Shown here piece by piece: positions 60,781 through 64,000 of a DNA stretch of 64,000 bases; the first letter of the stretch is position 1; each line of letters starts with the position of its first letter. The notes under the pieces were generated by a model. The model had not been told where the DNA came from, made no database searches, and saw only the letters and a list, made by a program, of their open reading frames with translations. The DNA comes from Burkholderiales bacterium (lineage in GTDB: Bacteria; Pseudomonadota; Gammaproteobacteria; Burkholderiales; Casimicrobiaceae), in the NCBI GenBank assembly GCA_025927765.1, contig JAICKU010000004.1, forward strand, positions 1 through 64,000, given 5' to 3'. Both the position numbers and the translations under genes were made by a program.

Positions 60781-63685
60781 TGCTTTCCTGCATCGTGCAG
60801 TACGCGTCGAAGGACGCACCTCCGGCCACGCTGAATCGTGCCATCACCTCCGCGTAGTCGCCGGCCGGCGCGTTCGCGGACGCGAACACGTCGAGGTAGC
60901 GAACGACGCCGTGCGGCGCGAGCGTCCCGCTGAGCGGCGCGCCGATCGGCACGTTGTCCTTCGACAGGAGCTGGAGCGTGTACGCCACGCTCGCGTCGAG
61001 CGCGCCGATGAAGCAGTTCGATTGATAGCTCGGGGGCGCGCCGGTGCGTCGCAGCCCCGCGACGAAGCGCGTCGTGCCGTCGAACGACGCGACGGGAAAA
61101 CCTTCGACGCTGAAGCCCACGCCCGCCGGCGTTTGCGTGCGCGAATACACGTTGAACGGACGCGTGCGCGGAACCGAGGCGTCCTCGAGCACGAGCGTGC
61201 CGAAATGCGGCGTACCGTCGAGCCCGCATTGCGGCACGAGCGACAGAAGACGCGTTGCGTTCGCGGGAATCGCGAGTTGCGCGCACGCATGCACGCCCGG
61301 CTTCGACGACGTGCCGGCTTCGTCGAGCGTAACGTTGACCGTGAGCGCGCCCGCGCCCGGGTTTCGCACATAGAGCTCGCTCGCGAACGAGCCCGTGCTC
61401 GCCACCAGGGGCACCACGATGGTCGGCGCAGCACCGTCGTCGGGCTTCGCGTTGCGGAAGTCGGCGCTGAACGTGACGCTCTCCTGCACGGTGCAGAAGC
61501 CGACGAGCGGCGCGCCGCCCGGGCTCGTCTGCGTGAACTTCGCGCGCACTTCCGAGTACTCGCCGGCCGGTGCCGCAGCGGCCTGGAACACGTCGAGGTA
61601 TCGCACCATCTCGTACGGCGACAGCGAACCGAAGATCGGCGCACCGAGCGCCGCGCCGTCGCCGGTCGTGAGGTCGATGCGATAGCCAAGCGACGAACCC
61701 AGCGCTGCCGCATAGCAATTGGATTGGAACTTCGCGCCGGCCGACGTGCGCCGCAAGCCGTCGACGAACGCGGGCCCCGGACCCCATTGACTCATCGGCC
61801 GGCCGTCGACCGTGAAGCCCACGCCGGCCGGCGTTTGCGTCCGCGCGAACGCGGTGAACGCCTTGGTGCCCGTCGTCTCCTGCAGCGCGAGCATGCCGAA
61901 GTGCGATCCGGCGCCGAGCGCACACACGCTGCCGAGCGACAGCAGCCGCGCCGAGTTCGCGGGGACGGTGAACACGCTGCACGCATGCGCGCCCGGTGCC
62001 GCCGCGCCGTCGGCCTCGTAGAACGTCACGTTCAGCGCGATCGCCGTCGCGTTGCCGTTGTGGACGTAGGTTTCGGCGGTGAACGATCCGGTCTGCGCGA
62101 CCACCGGCACCAGGATCGCGCCGGCCGCCGCGGGCATCGGCTTTTCGCCATAGCCGGACAGGCTGGCCTGAAAATCCCCTGCCGACGAGGTGTGCACGGT
62201 GAGCGTGCCCTGGCGCGAGCCGGCTTGCGTCGGCTTGAACGTCACGCTGACGGTGCAGCTGCCGAACACCGCCACGCTGCTCGCGCAGTTGTCCGTCGAC
62301 GTGAAGTCGCCGGAGGCGACGATACTCGTGATTCCCACGGGGGCATTCCCCGGATTGTCGAGCGTGATCGACTTCGCTTTCGAAGTGGCGCCGGTTTGCG
62401 CGTCGCCGAAGTCGAGCGACGTCGGTGAGAGCGTGAGCGTCCCCGCGCCGCCGCCGCACGAATTGCCGCCGTCGCCGTACAGCCAGCGCACCGCGTCGAG
62501 ATCGTCGGTGCCGAGTGCCGTCAGGCCCGTCGACACCGCCGTCATGACCGCGGCACTTTCGTCGCCGACGCAGAGGTCGTGCGGCGAAATCATTCCCTGA
62601 TCCGAATGATCGAGCCCGAGCGTGTGCCCGAGCTCGTGCTCGAGCACCGATTGGGTGGCTGCGGACGAGAGCATGTTCGCCTTGCAGTACGGGCGAAGCC
62701 ACACGGTGCCGCCGAGGATCGTGTTGTAGGTTTCGCCGCGCCACGAGTGTGTGCCGCCGCCGTTGGGTCCGCCGCAGCCGACGACGCCTGCACCGTCCAG
62801 GCACGAGCTCCAGCCACACGGCGAGTTCGGTGCCGCGAGGTGCATCGGATTCGCGCTTGCGTCCGTCGTGAGCGTGTACGTGATCTGCGAGTTCGGATCG
62901 TTCGTCCACGCGGCCACGGCTTTCGTCGCCTCCGCGGTGCCGCCACCCGTGATGTTGACCGTGCCGTCCGTCACCCACGCCGCCACGGCACCGTTGTTCC
63001 AGCGCCAGGGACCGCCGAGCAGCGCCCACTTGAGCTCGGACTTCGCCGCGATGGACGCATCGCGAACCGGCGCAAGCGTTCCGGCGGGCGCGGCATTCGG
63101 AAAGCTCCGCGCGAACGGCCGCCGCAGGAATTTCTTGAAGGCCGCGAGTTCGCGCGGCGGCCCGAAGTCCACGCCAGCCGCGGCCCCGAGTGCTTTCGGG
63201 ACCACGTGATATTCGCGGGCCCGCGGCGCATCGCTGCCGGCGAGCGCGGGCACGGCGAACAGCCGGCCCGCGCCGTCGCGTGCGACTTCGAACTTGCCGA
63301 GCAGCATCTCGGCCGTCTGGTAATCGCCCTCGGGCCGCGCGATGGCGAACACCAGCACCTCGGCGCCCGGCGTGTAGCGCGGACTGCCCGGCAGGTCGAA
63401 CGCGCGGCCGTCGGGCAGCCTGCCGCCGAGCTGGTGCAGCACGAGCTCGCCGCCAACGCGTCCCTTGATCACGTCGAGGGGGCGAATGACGATGACGTTC
63501 TCGGGACGGCCCTCCGCATCGGGCGCGACGCGCGTCGACAGTACGATGCCCTGCACGATCGCGTCCGCGCGCGCTCGAAGCGCGGCGTCGGAGATAGGCA
63601 GGAACGCGACCGCCCACGCGGCCGTCGCGCCGAGCGATGCGGCGACGACGGCGAGCCACGCCAGGACGTTGCGACGCGCGATCAC
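60746..63685 (-). CDS. Secreted matrixin-like metalloprotease with anchor and duplicated C-terminal domains
   Basis: 979 residues from GTG 63685. Signal peptide (NVLAWLAVVAASLGATAAWA). Zinc motif HELGHTLGLDH near residue 349, with a later Met. A choice-of-anchor D type domain (LSPTSLDFGDAQTGA) follows near residue 420. The last 450 residues are two copies of a domain of about 220 residues (each with ARTQTPAGVGF or SRTQTPAGVGF and FC/YCT-QES). Secreted, presumably acting on proteins outside the cell. Overlaps fumarylacetoacetase gene by 4 bases. Confidence 0.85.
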   Translation of the reverse strand: MIARRNVLAWLAVVAASLGATAAWAVAFLPISDAALRARADAIVQGIVLSTRVAPDAEGRPENVIVIRPLDVIKGRVGGELVLHQLGGRLPDGRAFDLPGSPRYTPGAEVLVFAIARPEGDYQTAEMLLGKFEVARDGAGRLFAVPALAGSDAPRAREYHVVPKALGAAAGVDFGPPRELAAFKKFLRRPFARSFPNAAPAGTLAPVRDASIAAKSELKWALLGGPWRWNNGAVAAWVTDGTVNITGGGTAEATKAVAAWTNDPNSQITYTLTTDASANPMHLAAPNSPCGWSSCLDGAGVVGCGGPNGGGTHSWRGETYNTILGGTVWLRPYCKANMLSSAATQSVLEHELGHTLGLDHSDQGMISPHDLCVGDESAAVMTAVSTGLTALGTDDLDAVRWLYGDGGNSCGGGAGTLTLSPTSLDFGDAQTGATSKAKSITLDNPGNAPVGITSIVASGDFTSTDNCASSVAVFGSCTVSVTFKPTQAGSRQGTLTVHTSSAGDFQASLSGYGEKPMPAAAGAILVPVVAQTGSFTAETYVHNGNATAIALNVTFYEADGAAAPGAHACSVFTVPANSARLLSLGSVCALGAGSHFGMLALQETTGTKAFTAFARTQTPAGVGFTVDGRPMSQWGPGPAFVDGLRRTSAGAKFQSNCYAAALGSSLGYRIDLTTGDGAALGAPIFGSLSPYEMVRYLDVFQAAAAPAGEYSEVRAKFTQTSPGGAPLVGFCTVQESVTFSADFRNAKPDDGAAPTIVVPLVASTGSFASELYVRNPGAGALTVNVTLDEAGTSSKPGVHACAQLAIPANATRLLSLVPQCGLDGTPHFGTLVLEDASVPRTRPFNVYSRTQTPAGVGFSVEGFPVASFDGTTRFVAGLRRTGAPPSYQSNCFIGALDASVAYTLQLLSKDNVPIGAPLSGTLAPHGVVRYLDVFASANAPAGDYAEVMARFSVAGGASFDAYCTMQESITFGADFRLAN

Positions 63686-64000
63686 GCGTGCGAACGCGCC
63701 GCGACGATCTTCCCGCGCACCTCGCCGAACCCGACGCGGTAGTCCTTCGCCTGCGCCCATCCGGTGAGGATCAGCTCGTCGTCGTCTTCCAGGAAACTGC
63801 GTTCGACGCCGCCGATCGCCAGCGGGGTGCGGCCGTTCTTCGTGATCTCGAGCAGCGACCCGCAACTGTCGGGCGTCGGTCCGCTGATCGTGCCCGACGC
63901 CATCAGGTCACCGACGCGCGTATTGCATCCCGACGCCGTGTGATGCGCGAGCTGTTGCGCGATCGACCAGTACAGGTGGCGGAAATTCGTGCGTGCGATC
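63682..64000 (-). CDS. fahA: Fumarylacetoacetase, C-terminal part (runs off window)
   Basis: Only the last 106 or so codons are in view. FRHLYWSIAQQLAHHTASGC, RVGDLMASGTISGP, and ITKNGRTPLAIGG are characteristic of FahA, which splits fumarylacetoacetate to fumarate and acetoacetate, the last step of tyrosine/homogentisate breakdown. Its stop overlaps the GTG of the metalloprotease gene (GTGA). Confidence 0.92.
   Translation of the reverse strand, partial: IARTNFRHLYWSIAQQLAHHTASGCNTRVGDLMASGTISGPTPDSCGSLLEITKNGRTPLAIGGVERSFLEDDDELILTGWAQAKDYRVGFGEVRGKIVAARSHA

Overview
The window is chromosomal DNA of a high-GC proteobacterium, most likely a betaproteobacterium related to Burkholderiales. 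The evidence is the GC-rich codon use, the betaproteobacterial style of the fnr-hemN-cco neighbourhood, a proteobacterial-type gshA, a phasin, and dispersed GC-rich palindromes of a kind I associate with Burkholderiales. Genes are dense and grouped in short operons with 1-4 base start/stop overlaps. One tRNA gene is present. I found no rRNA, CRISPR array, prophage or intact insertion sequence. The taxonomic call is inference; no 16S or other marker is in view.

Layout. 0.2-5.2 kb: a tiny exported protein, a lone receiver, a three-gene nitrile hydratase/thiocyanate hydrolase-type operon (minus), and a divergent SDR plus split-transketolase operon (plus). 5.3-10.3 kb: stress and regulatory genes (ChaB, peptidoglycan-binding protein, baeRF-like protein, PAS protein, DksA-like protein, gshA). 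10.4-13.1 kb: a CFA-type lipid methyltransferase with an FAD oxidoreductase. 13.1-28.0 kb: a respiration and low-oxygen block with hemN, fnr, a receiver, a NarL-type two-component pair, a TauE/SafE-like protein, ccoH-G-P-Q-O-N, ccoS-I and a universal stress protein. A clear FNR-type box precedes ccoN. 28.1-34.6 kb: CHRD protein, tRNA-Leu(UAA), a hybrid kinase with a KaiC-like ATPase, two Hsp20 genes behind a probable heat-shock promoter, and a phasin-like protein.

34.7-41.5 kb: a molybdenum aldehyde oxidoreductase (Moco, FAD and 2Fe-2S subunits), a copper nitrite-reductase-like/cytochrome c fusion with a small overlapping partner, and a divergent hemerythrin behind an FNR-type box. 41.5-45.7 kb: a LexA-controlled mutagenesis locus (lexA, VOC protein, GST, imuA, imuB), whose polymerase dnaE2 lies alone at 54.9-58.5 kb. 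lexA and dnaE2 share a TACCGTA-N6-TACGGTA palindrome placed at or next to their start codons. dnaE2 carries three unrelated repeat insertions that all keep the frame open. 45.7-54.8 kb: nitronate monooxygenase, hydrolase, phosphoribosyltransferase, sulfite-oxidase-type molybdoprotein with a cytochrome b, MFS transporter, acid phosphatase/phospholipase C-like protein and M14 carboxypeptidase. 58.6-64.0 kb: a mercuric-reductase-like flavoprotein with a TVP38 membrane protein, a secreted metalloprotease, and the 3' end of fumarylacetoacetase.

Taken together the window describes a respiratory generalist that adjusts to low oxygen (Fnr, cbb3 oxidase, anaerobic haem synthesis, a nitrite-reductase-like enzyme), withstands heat, oxidative and DNA damage, and can attack nitrile- or thiocyanate-type compounds, aldehydes and nitroalkanes. 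The most unusual items are the repeat-loaded dnaE2, the apparently non-standard LexA operator, the split nitrile hydratase beta subunit, and the copper-oxidase/cytochrome fusion with its unknown partner.
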